A DNA stretch of 64,000 nucleotides from Microscillaceae bacterium (GTDB lineage: Bacteria; Bacteroidota; Bacteroidia; Cytophagales; Microscillaceae), in assembly GCA_003483885.1 (NCBI GenBank), contig DMXI01000092.1:17906-81905 (forward strand), written 5' to 3'. Position 1 is the first letter of the stretch, and every line of letters begins with the position of its first letter. A program made the position numbers and the translations under genes. Below the pieces are notes generated by a model, which was not told the origin of the DNA, did not search any database, and was given only the letters and a program-made list of their open reading frames with translations. Shown here in pieces: positions 1 to 8,904 of the stretch.

Positions 1-1
1 T

Positions 2-1318
2 CGCTATGCATTGGTCAAAAACAAGCAAATTTTTGAGCAGTTTCTGAACAAACAATTCAGTATTCAGCTCAAGTACGATGAGGTAAACTGGATTGGAGAT
101 GCTTACATCAAAGTAATAGACCAAGAAAAGCAAGGGGTAGTAGATACCACTGGGCAGCTTGTATTGCCTCCTCAGTTTACGTCGGTCAAAGACCTGCACG
201 TAGGTTGGGCGGCACGCACTTCTGATTCTACCCAATGGCAGCTTTTTACCCGTAAGGGAAAACAAATTTCACCAGAGACTTTTGAGCAAGTGGCCACCCA
301 CAACAAGCTTTTTGTCGCCAAACAAAAAGGTAAATGGGGGGCTTTTGATCGTGAGGGTAAAATATTAGAACCTTTTAAGCGAGATTCTTTGATTTTTATT
401 GGCAATGTACTGTTGACTTTCAAAGGCAAACAAGTATTGGCTAAGCTCAAGGGCCAGCAAAAACCGTTGAATCTTACCCCTTATAAATATGTGAGGGGAG
501 AAAAAGGGAATTACCCAGAGGCCAAACCATTTATTTATATAGAAACCCGCTTGCGCAAAAAAGGACTGATCAATCAGCAAGGAAAAAAGATGCTTTCGGC
601 GGTCTATGACGAAATTTCTATCTTGGCCAACGATTTATTCAGTGTAAGGCGATATGGCAAATATGGCTTGGTAGATACTAACCGGAAAATTGTATTACCC
701 ATTAGGTACCAGGGTATTAGCAACCTGAAAGGCGGATACCAAGGCTTATTACTCAATCGTAAATTTGGGCTTTACCATTACAAGCGCAAAATTAAAATAG
801 AGCCTAAGTTCTCAGCCATTCCTCGCCCCTACAGCCTCAAAGAAGACAACCGCCTATTTATCGTCAGAAAAAAGCAATCGTATGGCTTGGTTGACTACAA
901 AGGCAAAGAGCTCATTATGACCAAGTACGAAAAAATAGAATATTGGACCGACAGTGTGGCATTATTGAAAAACAATGCAGGAGATTGGTTTTTATATAAT
1001 TTTATCAACAAGCAACGCCTCAAAACCAAGGAGTTTAGCCAAATACAATACCTTAAAAAAGACAATCAGGAAATCATCGCCTTGGTATCCAAGGGCAAAT
1101 ATGGCATTTTGAGCAATCGTCGAGGCTTACTTATTCCGATGGAATATGACCTGATTTATAACTTGGGGAGTATAGAGCAACCGATGTTTTTTACGGAGCG
1201 TCAATATTCGGGAGGGAAGAGCTTTGTAGTGAGCTATATTAATTTTCAAAGAAAAACGATCTGGAACAAGATCATGAAAGAAGCCGACTATCACCGTATT
1301 TTGTGTGAGCAGTATTAA
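2..1318 (+). CDS. WG-repeat protein, 5' end outside the window
   Basis: The reading frame is open from the first bases; the first possible start inside the window is a TTG at 11, so the gene probably begins upstream and is partial. The visible ~435 residues are made of repeats of about 50 residues with the WG-repeat signature, such as KWGAFDREGKILEPF, KYGLVDTNRKIVLPIRY and SYGLVDYKGKELI. WG repeats form beta-rich arrays in cytoplasmic or exported Bacteroidota proteins whose function is mostly unknown. No signal peptide can be judged because the N-terminus is missing. It converges on the CHAT gene, with a strong hairpin between them. The family call is good; the role is unknown. Confidence 0.8.
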   Translation, partial: RYALVKNKQIFEQFLNKQFSIQLKYDEVNWIGDAYIKVIDQEKQGVVDTTGQLVLPPQFTSVKDLHVGWAARTSDSTQWQLFTRKGKQISPETFEQVATHNKLFVAKQKGKWGAFDREGKILEPFKRDSLIFIGNVLLTFKGKQVLAKLKGQQKPLNLTPYKYVRGEKGNYPEAKPFIYIETRLRKKGLINQQGKKMLSAVYDEISILANDLFSVRRYGKYGLVDTNRKIVLPIRYQGISNLKGGYQGLLLNRKFGLYHYKRKIKIEPKFSAIPRPYSLKEDNRLFIVRKKQSYGLVDYKGKELIMTKYEKIEYWTDSVALLKNNAGDWFLYNFINKQRLKTKEFSQIQYLKKDNQEIIALVSKGKYGILSNRRGLLIPMEYDLIYNLGSIEQPMFFTERQYSGGKSFVVSYINFQRKTIWNKIMKEADYHRILCEQY

Positions 1319-1350
1319 TTGCTCGTCAAATGTGAGAGGCACATAAAAAT

Positions 1351-1384
1351 AATGGCTAAATGCGATGTACCACATTTAGCCATT
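1351..1384. terminator. bidirectional hairpin between WG and CHAT genes
   Basis: A perfect 12-bp inverted repeat (AATGGCTAAATG / CATTTAGCCATT) with a 10-base loop lies midway between two convergent stop codons. It has no long T-run on either side, so termination is inferred from position and stem strength. Confidence 0.6.
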
Positions 1385-1411
1385 AATAATATGATAGAAC
1401 AGCTTTACTAC

Positions 1412-4393
1412 TTAACTTCCAATCAATACAAAAGCACCCCAGTAATAAGGCTCCTTAAATTGAGTTTTGAGCTGAAGTTGCGCTTTTTTGAAAGCCTTGG
1501 CTTTGTTGCCCATTGTTAGCCAGTTTTGGTAAAATAAGCTCATCAGCTTTTGGGTGGCGTCGTCGCTTACTTTCCAAAGGCTCATAATTAAGGCATCGGC
1601 TCCGGCTACTTGAAAAGCCCGCTGTAGCCCATATACTCCTTCTCCTGCTTTTACATCTCCAAGCCCGGTTTCACAAGCGCTCAACACGACCAATTCCGTA
1701 TTTTCCAAAGACATATTCATTGCCTCAAATGCCGTCAAAATCCCGTTGTTTTGGGTTTGATTTTCGCGGTTATTCAGGTTATCCATTGTTTTCTCCGAAT
1801 TGGCCAACATCAATCCTGAGCGCAAAAGTGGATCTTCTTTCGCTTTATCAATTTCAATCCCAAATAGCTTATCTCCTTGCAACTGTTCATCTTTTAAGAA
1901 AAACCCGTGGGTAGCAATGTGTAAAATTCTTGGTTTCTTCTCACTAATCGTTTTTACACTTTCTTCTGAAGCTTTTTGCTCCATGAGTTTTTCGGTGCTA
2001 AAGCCTGACCTTTTCAACAAACTTTCAATGGTAATGACTTCCTTTTTGGTACCTGGCAGCGCTGGTATCTTGCCCGTGCCTCCATAATCTGGAAAACCTA
2101 CCAACACCGCATTTTTAGCTCCGGTAGAGCGTTTACGGCTTTTAAGTTCTACCAAATCCTTAGAGTTGGTCAGCAATACAAAGCTTTTTTCGTCTACCAA
2201 AAACTTCCCGTCAGGCTTTTGCAAAGTATTCAGGTTGATCTGGTTATAAACCCCGTCTGGCGATACATAAATGGTGCTTTTTCCGGCAACCAATGGATCA
2301 ACCTGGCTCCAATACTGCTTGTAGCTGTATCGATCTTTGCGCTTGGCTTTGATGGTGTTGCGATAATATTTTAAATAGCGGGTTTCTAATTGGTTACCGT
2401 TTTTGAGTAGTACCATTTTGGGTTGGGTAGCTTTAGGAGTTACTACCAAGGCAGCATAATACACCGTATCGGTAAAACTACCATTGAACTTATACAAGTG
2501 AACAAGTTCTACGCTGGCTTCATTGGCTCCCAAGCTATTGGCAACATCCGCAAAGCGTATAGGTTTGTCACCTACTTTCCCCGAAAACTCTTTGGAACGA
2601 CTAGAAAGATTTCGTTCCATTTTGTTGGCGGCTTGCTCCAGCGAATCCAGGTTGATACCCTGCTCGGTTAAGTCATCTTTAGAATAAGTATACAACTTGG
2701 CCAATATTTCTTTTACATCCAGCCAATACTGGTAATCCTCAATGAGTTGCTGATCGCCACTTTGCAAAATACGACGACGAATTTTGTTGGCATCGCTCAG
2801 TAAAATTGCCTTGGTAGCAATATGATAATTGAACAAGTCGGTGAGTAACTTCGGATTTTTAGAATAATTATCGGCTACGAAGGCATAAAACCGCAAATAA
2901 GTAGGACGCAGCTTATTCCAATACTTTTCCTTTTCAGCTTCACTCATGGCTGGGAAATAACGCTGGATAAACTTTTCCGATCGTTTCAATACCTCTCTAT
3001 AGAGAATAGTAGCGTCTTTTGTTTTGCCCATTTGCCAATTCAAAATAGCCAAATCTTCTTGTGATTTGCTGTAGGCAGGGTGTTGATTGCTCAAAATGCT
3101 TTCGCGTATAACCAATGCTTCTTTCAGTAAAGGAGCCGCTTGGTCAAACTTCTTCTGAGAGCGATAAAAATTCCCCAAATTGCTGGTGGCTGAGGCATAG
3201 CCAGGGTGCTGTTTGCCAAATTTCTTTTCATAGATTTTTCTGGACTTATTTAGCAATTCTTCTACTTGGTCAGTTTTGCCCATTTCTACATACAAAGCCG
3301 CCAGATTGTTGAGCATGTAAGCATAATCAGGGTGACCTTGCTTCCATTGGCGTTGCTTGCGTTTAATGGCTTTTTGGTAAATCTTTTCAGCCTCATCGTA
3401 GCGTTTCATGTCTTGGTAGAGTAAGGCTTGGTTTACCAAAAAACGCTGATATAAAGTAGAACCCTCTTTCATTGTTTTACCACCCACCGAGATGGCCTCA
3501 CTCAATAATTTATCGGCTTGTTGATAACGTCCAATGGTTTGGTAAAGCAAAGCCTTGTTGTTGGTCATGATGGCATACGGCGTGCTGTTTTTCCCCTCAT
3601 TGTTGGTCACAATTCCAATGGCTTGATCAATCAATTGCTCGGCTTCTGAGTACTTACCCAAATCTCTAAGTAGCATAGCGCGGTTATTGAGCGCCGAAGC
3701 ATACGCCGAATGCGTTTTACCATATTTTTCTTCATTCATTTTTATCATACGCTGGGTATACTCATCGGCTTCGGTGTAGCGGCCCGTAGTATGATAAAGC
3801 AGCGAAAGGTTACCAATCAATTTAGTGTAAGGGTCTTCGCTTGTGCGATTGTTCTTTTCGTACAATCTTTTGGCTCGCCCAAAGGCGTTTTCTGCCAGAC
3901 CAAATTTATTACTAGAGAAAGCCATTTCGCCAATTTCTACCAGTGTTTCGGGCTTAGAGCTATTGGCTTGTATCATTTGGTTACTAGACCTGCGCATGTC
4001 TGAAGCACGTTGCAAATAAGTTTTGTTCTCATTTTTAGACATGGCGCGCAGTTCTTTCAAACTAATTTGTTTGAGGTTTTCCCGAAGGCGAGTCAAGTTG
4101 TTAGTAAGGCGTTGATAACGGACAAACTTTTCGCGATCTTCAAAAAATCCAGCTGCATCGCTTAACGCTACTGCGTAGTTAAACTTTTCGCGATCTTGAC
4201 TCTCTTTGATTTTTTGCAGTCTGTTTTCCCAGCTTCGGCGGAGTTTGTTAGCCAGGTTTCTTTTTAGCTTATTTTTGTTAGCAAATTTCCCGATGTTGAT
4301 CTGACCTTGACTTGGTTGGGCAGCAGTAACTAAGAGCGCCACTATACCCATCGCCAAAGCCCGCTGATAAGACTTTAGTAGGTTATAAAACAT
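1412..4393 (-). CDS. TPR-CHAT domain protein (caspase-like peptidase domain)
   Basis: This 993-aa protein starts with a probable signal peptide (hydrophobic ALAMGIVALLVTAAQ, then a QG site), followed by helical TPR repeats over about residues 150-460 and a C-terminal CHAT domain over about 640-990. The CHAT catalytic pair is visible: His829 in HIATHGFF and Cys907 in LSACETGLG. CHAT domains are clan CD (caspase/separase-like) peptidases; TPR-CHAT proteins cleave a specific partner in the better-studied cases. An apparent export signal is common in the Cytophagales/cyanobacterial group but means the target may be periplasmic. No obvious substrate gene is adjacent. A Bacteroidota-type promoter lies about 100 bp upstream. 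The family is confident, the function open. Confidence 0.9.
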   Translation of the reverse strand: MFYNLLKSYQRALAMGIVALLVTAAQPSQGQINIGKFANKNKLKRNLANKLRRSWENRLQKIKESQDREKFNYAVALSDAAGFFEDREKFVRYQRLTNNLTRLRENLKQISLKELRAMSKNENKTYLQRASDMRRSSNQMIQANSSKPETLVEIGEMAFSSNKFGLAENAFGRAKRLYEKNNRTSEDPYTKLIGNLSLLYHTTGRYTEADEYTQRMIKMNEEKYGKTHSAYASALNNRAMLLRDLGKYSEAEQLIDQAIGIVTNNEGKNSTPYAIMTNNKALLYQTIGRYQQADKLLSEAISVGGKTMKEGSTLYQRFLVNQALLYQDMKRYDEAEKIYQKAIKRKQRQWKQGHPDYAYMLNNLAALYVEMGKTDQVEELLNKSRKIYEKKFGKQHPGYASATSNLGNFYRSQKKFDQAAPLLKEALVIRESILSNQHPAYSKSQEDLAILNWQMGKTKDATILYREVLKRSEKFIQRYFPAMSEAEKEKYWNKLRPTYLRFYAFVADNYSKNPKLLTDLFNYHIATKAILLSDANKIRRRILQSGDQQLIEDYQYWLDVKEILAKLYTYSKDDLTEQGINLDSLEQAANKMERNLSSRSKEFSGKVGDKPIRFADVANSLGANEASVELVHLYKFNGSFTDTVYYAALVVTPKATQPKMVLLKNGNQLETRYLKYYRNTIKAKRKDRYSYKQYWSQVDPLVAGKSTIYVSPDGVYNQINLNTLQKPDGKFLVDEKSFVLLTNSKDLVELKSRKRSTGAKNAVLVGFPDYGGTGKIPALPGTKKEVITIESLLKRSGFSTEKLMEQKASEESVKTISEKKPRILHIATHGFFLKDEQLQGDKLFGIEIDKAKEDPLLRSGLMLANSEKTMDNLNNRENQTQNNGILTAFEAMNMSLENTELVVLSACETGLGDVKAGEGVYGLQRAFQVAGADALIMSLWKVSDDATQKLMSLFYQNWLTMGNKAKAFKKAQLQLKTQFKEPYYWGAFVLIGS

Positions 4394-4493
4394 GTTTTAA
4401 TCATTAAGTTTTTGAATAAGAAGTCGAGATGACTTCTAAGAGTCAATAAATACAAAGTAGATAGACTCTCAGTTATGGTTTTGTTATGAGGCA

Positions 4494-4525
4494 CAAAATT
4501 AATGCTATTAGCGGCCAAATACCAA
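4494..4525 (-). promoter_or_regulatory. putative promoter of the TPR-CHAT gene
   Basis: Read on the minus strand there is TAATTTTG (4501-4494), matching TAnnTTTG, with a TTG -33 box (4525-4523) 21 bp further upstream. This fits the Bacteroidota consensus. The implied leader is about 95 nt and contains a 7-bp hairpin (AGAAGTC / GACTTCT near 4420-4440). Confidence 0.55.
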
Positions 4526-4566
4526 TTTCAGGCAAACATTGGAACGATTCTATGGTAGACATTAGG

Positions 4567-4703
4567 CCAATGCTGTTTCCCTAAGAAAAAATACCCGTCA
4601 TGAGCAGAGCCGAAGGAACTTAATTACTCGCTTGCCTGGAGGCGAGTGAGGACTATATGAGGGCCTCTGGCCCGATCAGCGATCGTTAAGGAAACAGCAT
4701 TGG
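4567..4703 (+). mobile_element. short inverted-repeat element, copy A
   Basis: The ends are perfect 14-bp inverted repeats (CCAATGCTGTTTCC at 4567-4580 and its complement at 4690-4703). The interior 4621-4690 matches copy B at 48994-49063 at about 80 percent (14 differences in 70). Two internal hairpins are visible: ACTCGC/GCGAGT and GGGCC-TCT-GGCCC. A direct ATTAGG lies at 4561-4566 and again at 4706-4711 and may be a target-site footprint. There is no ORF, so any mobility must be supplied in trans. It could instead encode a structured RNA. Confidence 0.65.
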
Positions 4704-4996
4704 GTATTAGGTTGAATACTAGAGGTTGCTGCTAGATTTTATGAAGTGGGTCATAGAATGTTGATGAACGAATCCTCCAAGCATTGAGGTGATAGAGCAT
4801 CAATCGACGTTTCAAAGTTTTTTACTTCGTTATTCGAAGTTCGTTCAGCGATATTCGACATTCATTTTTTAAAACAGCTCCTAACTGCCAAAATGGTAAA
4901 CTGCTGGTTACGAGTACACTGTGTTTTCCGAAAAAGCCAATGACCAAAGACCTGTAACCAACGGCTGCCAGATGTTCTTCACTTAATGACACTGGA

Positions 4997-5998
4997 TTAC
5001 ACCACCAATAAATTACACCCTCGAATATCACTATTGTCCAGTCGCCCCAATACCTTAAATTGTGTTTTGTTGATTACCTTTCCCAAATCCTGAGTAGCGA
5101 TAAAAGCACAAGAATCTACATTGGCCAAATCGATGATGTTGATGCCTCCATAGCGTAAATCATTATTGATATAAAAAGGATCGTTGACATCCCGAAGAAA
5201 AATCCGCATCGTACTGGGCATGTCAAATATCTCCTGTCCACTAGAATAAGCCTGTGACAATAATTCCGTCATCCCGTACTCAGAGTGGATATCTTGCACC
5301 TTAAACTGATCTTTCAAGACTTGGTGTACCTCTTCCCGTAACATTTCCCGACGGCGGCCCTTCATTCCACCAGTTTCCATAATAATGACTTTAGAAAGGT
5401 CCAGCTCGCCTTCTTCGGCCAAATCGAGCAAGGCAAAAGTGACCCCAATCAGTAGTATTTTCCGATCCGATTTTGCCTGCAATTTTGCTAGAGTGCGTTT
5501 CAATTTTTCGGTATCCTTCAAGAAAAAACCAGCTTCAGAAGATTCACTTTGGGCTACAAAATGTTGTACCATATACACCAAAGAAGAAGTATCTCGTTCC
5601 AAGTAAGAAGGCAACAGTGCCAGAATGTGGAAGTCTTGGAGGGGGCCATATTTTTGCTCAAAAATGCGTTGGCTTACCTTTTTGTAAAAGTCCAGATCAA
5701 ATACGTGATGCTTGCTGGTAGTCTGGGTAGTGGTACCACTACTTTCGAACGTCTTCTGAATACCAGCCGGATTGTGGCTCACGATTTGGTGTGATTTGAA
5801 TAGCTCAATGGGCAAAAAAGGAATATCTCGGAGATGAGAAACCTCAGTGACCTTTACACCCAAATGTTGCAAATATTCCCGATACACTGGATTATGCTGC
5901 GCCTGAAACTGAAACAATCGGGTAGCGTATTGAGCAAAATTATCGTGTTGAAGTTGAGTTAAACTTTCTTTGAAGGTGTCACTAAAACTAAAACTCAT
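4997..5998 (-). CDS. LuxE/PaaK-like acyl-protein synthetase
   Basis: The 333-aa protein resembles LuxE-type acyl-protein synthetases of the adenylate-forming superfamily: an N-terminal helical part, the glycine/Thr-rich nucleotide motif FESSGTTTQTTSKH near residue 85, EYGMTE-type motif (HSEYGMTELLSQAY) near 235, and the C-terminal GRLDNSDIRGC. LuxE activates fatty acids as acyl-AMP and transfers them to a Cys. No luciferase or LuxC reductase gene is nearby; stand-alone LuxE-like genes are common in Bacteroidota, where they are often linked to phenylacetate-CoA-ligase-like or surface-polysaccharide functions. The substrate is unknown. A hairpin (6045-6101) lies upstream. Confidence 0.8.
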   Translation of the reverse strand: MSFSFSDTFKESLTQLQHDNFAQYATRLFQFQAQHNPVYREYLQHLGVKVTEVSHLRDIPFLPIELFKSHQIVSHNPAGIQKTFESSGTTTQTTSKHHVFDLDFYKKVSQRIFEQKYGPLQDFHILALLPSYLERDTSSLVYMVQHFVAQSESSEAGFFLKDTEKLKRTLAKLQAKSDRKILLIGVTFALLDLAEEGELDLSKVIIMETGGMKGRRREMLREEVHQVLKDQFKVQDIHSEYGMTELLSQAYSSGQEIFDMPSTMRIFLRDVNDPFYINNDLRYGGINIIDLANVDSCAFIATQDLGKVINKTQFKVLGRLDNSDIRGCNLLVV

Positions 5999-6044
5999 AA
6001 AAGCTAAAATCGGTTAATAAAATTATTGTAATATTGTATAGTTG

Positions 6045-6101
6045 AGAGTATGTTTAAATTTTCGTTTTTTTAGTCCAAAGGATGAACTTTAAACATGCTC
6101 T
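6045..6101. promoter_or_regulatory. long inverted repeat upstream of luxE-like gene
   Basis: Fourteen-base arms (AGAGTATGTTTAAA at 6045-6058 and TTTAAACATGCTCT at 6088-6101) pair with one G-T wobble across a 29-base loop. It lies between the divergent luxE-like and lipoprotein genes and has no terminal T-run, so an operator or leader structure is more likely than a terminator. Confidence 0.4.
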
Positions 6102-6290
6102 AGTGCAAATATTTAGATTTTAATCGTAACCACAATTTTAATTAAGCATAAGTTGAAGAGGAGATTGACCAAAAAACTGAATCCTCTAATAAAATATGTA
6201 AGGGAATTCCGTAGTCTATGTATGCATAATTGATGACCTATGGACCATCAACTATGACCTTAAAAGCTATGGGCTACCGACTGTCAACTA

Positions 6291-6839
6291 ATGAACTATA
6301 AAACTTATCAAAGAATGAAAAACAGAAGGTATATATTTTTAGCCATTGTTTCCATCTACTTTACCTGGGTAGTATCCAGTTGTATTTCTAAGCCTGAATT
6401 TGCGGCGGAGCCTGCCATCGAATTTGACCGTATCAGCGTAGATCGAGTATTAGATATTTTGGGCAACGTGACCGATTCTGTGACCATTTCTATCAAATTT
6501 CAGGATGGTGATGGTGATCTGGGTGCGTTTGCTGGTGATGTTGAAGACAATTTTTTCGTAGAGTTGTTTCAATTCCGTAGCGGGCAGTTTGTGAAGTTTA
6601 CCACCCCTGACTCCAGCCTAAACTTTAATGGGGTATTCCCTGACCTGAACGCTGAAGGTACTGGACCTATCGAGGGTACCCTGATTTACAGTTTCCCCAG
6701 TATCCGGGCCGAAACTTACCGCCGCCTGGGCATCCCGCAAAACGACATATGGAAGTTTCAAGTCTCCATCAAAGACCGCGCAGGCAATGTAAGTAACACC
6801 GTATTTACCGATTCTATTTTTGTGAACGTGGGGCAGTAG
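6291..6839 (+). CDS. small lipoprotein of unknown function
   Basis: The 182-aa product has a lipoprotein signal: a basic MKNRR stretch, a hydrophobic core and VVSSC as the lipobox. If translation begins at the second Met (6315), the signal peptide looks more typical; the first Met at 6291 would add eight residues. The mature part is acidic, with FQDGDGDLGAF resembling a cadherin/Ig-like calcium loop and a C-terminal FKVSIKDRAGNVSNTVFTD-type segment, as in Bacteroidota surface lipoproteins with beta-sandwich folds. It stands alone and ends in an intrinsic terminator. No specific family is recognised. Confidence 0.75.
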   Translation: MNYKTYQRMKNRRYIFLAIVSIYFTWVVSSCISKPEFAAEPAIEFDRISVDRVLDILGNVTDSVTISIKFQDGDGDLGAFAGDVEDNFFVELFQFRSGQFVKFTTPDSSLNFNGVFPDLNAEGTGPIEGTLIYSFPSIRAETYRRLGIPQNDIWKFQVSIKDRAGNVSNTVFTDSIFVNVGQ

Positions 6840-6864
6840 ATAAGTCTTAAAAAATATTACAATG

Positions 6865-6893
6865 AAAACGAGGGTGAACGCGCTCGTTTTTTT
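6865..6893 (+). terminator. intrinsic terminator after lipoprotein gene
   Basis: AAAACGAG and CTCGTTTT arms (8 bp) flank a short loop and run into a T-tract, 25 bp after the stop codon. Confidence 0.75.
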
Positions 6894-7048
6894 GTTGTAT
6901 AAGCAGTATATTTTAACGACTTTGAGTGCCTTCACATTTGAGAATAAGTGTGTTAGTAAAAGTTTTTTTGCCTATTTTATTCCTTAGATATTTGCTCAAA
7001 AAACTCCCTGTTTTTTCGTATATTGTATATTCAACAATATCAAACTTT

Positions 7049-7297
7049 ATGAACAACAAAGATAAAAATGAGATTCTGGAAATGCTTTCCGAAGTACTTC
7101 AAAAGGTAGATGAAAATAGTACTAAAATTGATGGAAACACCCAAAAAATTGATACCCTTACCGGAGTCATAGCCCGTCAAACTACTATTTTGAGAGGGAT
7201 GGCTGAAGATATTCAGGAATTGAAAGGAGTGAAGGTGGATGTAAAAGAACTGGAGCGTAGAGTAGATGAGTTGGAACGTTATACTGGAAAAAAATAA
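7049..7297 (+). CDS. small coiled-coil protein
   Basis: The gene encodes about 82 residues from the ATG at 7049. The frame is open back to 6926, but that segment is hydrophobic and unlike the rest, and 7049 starts a clean coiled coil. Residues 5-80 show heptads rich in Leu/Ile/Val with charged flanks (ILEMLSEVLQKVDENSTKID, KVDVKELERRVDELERY). The protein is probably cytoplasmic and oligomeric. The family is not recognised; similar small helical proteins occur widely in Bacteroidota. A shared bidirectional terminator follows. Confidence 0.65.
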   Translation: MNNKDKNEILEMLSEVLQKVDENSTKIDGNTQKIDTLTGVIARQTTILRGMAEDIQELKGVKVDVKELERRVDELERYTGKK

Positions 7298-7322
7298 ATT
7301 TGTTGTAAGTTAGAATAAACAA

Positions 7323-7349
7323 AAAACGAGGGCGATCAACCCTCGTTTT
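7323..7349. terminator. bidirectional intrinsic terminator
   Basis: AAAACGAGGG / CCCTCGTTTT, 10-bp perfect arms with a 7-base loop, lies between the convergent coiled-coil and dipeptidase genes and carries T-runs in both directions. Confidence 0.85.
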
Positions 7350-7357
7350 CCATTTCT

Positions 7358-8737
7358 TTACTTCATCAAACCCGCATATTGCTGATAAAACTCCGTAATG
7401 GTTTCAATGCCCTTGAAGTAATTCAATACCCCGTAGTGCTCGTTAGGCGAATGAATTGCATCCGAATCCAGACCAAAGCCCAACAATACTGTTTTCAAAC
7501 CTAGTTCTTCTTCAAACAAGGCCACAATAGGAATACTACCGCCTTCTCGCTTGGGAATAGGCGTTTTACCCCATATTTTCTCAAAAGCCTTGCTAGCTGC
7601 CTGATAACCCACCGAATCAGTAGGGGTTACGGCAGGCTCTCCGCCGTGGTGAGGAGTTACTACTACCTTCACACTTTTAGGCGCAATAGATTTGAAATGA
7701 TCCTCGAAAAGTTGAGTGATTTTTTCAGAAGATTGATTGGGTACCAAACGCATGCTAATCTTAGCATAGGCCTTAGAAGGCAATACCGTTTTGGCTCCTT
7801 CGCCAATATAGCCACCCCAAATACCATTTACATCCAAAGTAGGACGGATAGAGGTGCGCTCTAAAGTAGAAAACCCAGCTTCTCCATCTACTGCATCAAT
7901 ATCTAAGTCAGCACGGTATTGTACCTCATCAAAAGGAATTTTGGCCATTTGAGCTCGCTCATCCGCGCTTACCTCAGCTACATCGTCATAAAAACCAGGA
8001 ATGGTAATGTGGTTGTTGCCATCACGCAAAGAATCAATCATTTTGCACAATACATTGATCGGATTGGCCACGCCACCACCATAAGTACCCGAGTGTAGGT
8101 CACGATTAGGCCCCGTAACTTCTACTTCCAGGTAACTCAAGCCACGCAAGCCAGTCGTAATAGAAGGCACATCCATGGAATAAGTACTGGTATCCGAAAT
8201 CAGGATGATATCCGCTTTGAGCTTTTCTTTGTTGTCTTTTACAAAAATACCCAGATTGTCCGAACCAATCTCTTCTTCACCCTCAATCATAAACTTCACA
8301 TTGCAAGGCAAAGCATCGTTTTTGATCATAGCCTCAAACGCCTTTACGTGCATGTACATTTGGCCTTTGTCGTCACAGGCACCGCGGGCAAAAATAGCTC
8401 CTTGGGGGTGCTGGTCAGTTTTCTTAATAATAGGCTCAAAGGCAGGAGAGTCCCAAAGCTCCAATGGATCGGGTGGCTGTACATCGTAGTGTCCGTATAC
8501 CAGTACGGTAGGAAGACTTGCGTCAATGATCTTGTCACCATAAACAATCGGATAACCTGCGGTAGGACACAATTCGGTATTTTCTACCCCAGCCTCTTCC
8601 AGTTTTTGACGTACAAACTCTGCTGCTTTGTTTACGTCATCCTTGTATTGGCTATCCGCGCTTATCGAAGGAATTCGTAACAAGTCCAGCAATTCATCTA
8701 AAAATCGTTGTTGGTTTTGTTCTATGTATGCTTTCAT
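7358..8737 (-). CDS. M20-family metallodipeptidase
   Basis: The 459-aa protein has the full M20 motif set: HYDVQP with His83 and Asp85, ARGACDDKG with bridging Asp122, catalytic IEGEEEIGS around Glu155, and the C-terminal IHSPNEHYG zinc-ligand motif. An inserted dimerisation domain lies between about 200 and 350. Members of this subfamily (dipeptidase/CNDP-like) hydrolyse dipeptides in the cytoplasm using two Zn or Mn ions. There is no signal peptide. The length is typical. It is transcribed alone, bounded by terminators on both sides. Confidence 0.92.
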   Translation of the reverse strand: MKAYIEQNQQRFLDELLDLLRIPSISADSQYKDDVNKAAEFVRQKLEEAGVENTELCPTAGYPIVYGDKIIDASLPTVLVYGHYDVQPPDPLELWDSPAFEPIIKKTDQHPQGAIFARGACDDKGQMYMHVKAFEAMIKNDALPCNVKFMIEGEEEIGSDNLGIFVKDNKEKLKADIILISDTSTYSMDVPSITTGLRGLSYLEVEVTGPNRDLHSGTYGGGVANPINVLCKMIDSLRDGNNHITIPGFYDDVAEVSADERAQMAKIPFDEVQYRADLDIDAVDGEAGFSTLERTSIRPTLDVNGIWGGYIGEGAKTVLPSKAYAKISMRLVPNQSSEKITQLFEDHFKSIAPKSVKVVVTPHHGGEPAVTPTDSVGYQAASKAFEKIWGKTPIPKREGGSIPIVALFEEELGLKTVLLGFGLDSDAIHSPNEHYGVLNYFKGIETITEFYQQYAGLMK

Positions 8738-8845
8738 TGAATATGATAGTTATCTATAATATGTTCAAATTTGTAAAGAGGGAAACTAAATTCCCACAGA
8801 AACTTAAAAACGAAAATAGAAAAAACTCAAGACGAGTTCATAAAA

Positions 8846-8879
8846 AAACCAGGTAAATCATACAAGACCCACCTGGTTT
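8846..8879 (-). terminator. intrinsic terminator after lgt
   Basis: On the minus strand, arms AAACCAGGT / ACCTGGTTT (9 bp) are followed by a run of seven T. It starts 26 bp beyond the lgt stop codon. Confidence 0.85.
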
Positions 8880-8904
8880 CATTCCATATATTTTTAAAAA
8901 GAAC

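Larger units (their letters stand above)
4394..4996. other. 603-bp intergenic region with mobile-like element
   Basis: It contains the CHAT promoter, the inverted-repeat element at 4567-4703, and then about 290 bp with scattered ATTCGA/TTCG words around 4830-4865 but no convincing gene. A 69-codon minus-strand frame at 4822-5031 overlaps the LuxE-like stop region and shows no protein-like features. Confidence 0.6.

Noticed and set aside
4822..5031. 69-codon minus-strand frame next to the LuxE-like gene
   Set aside because: Overlaps the luxE-like 3' end and has no signal peptide, domain or promoter.
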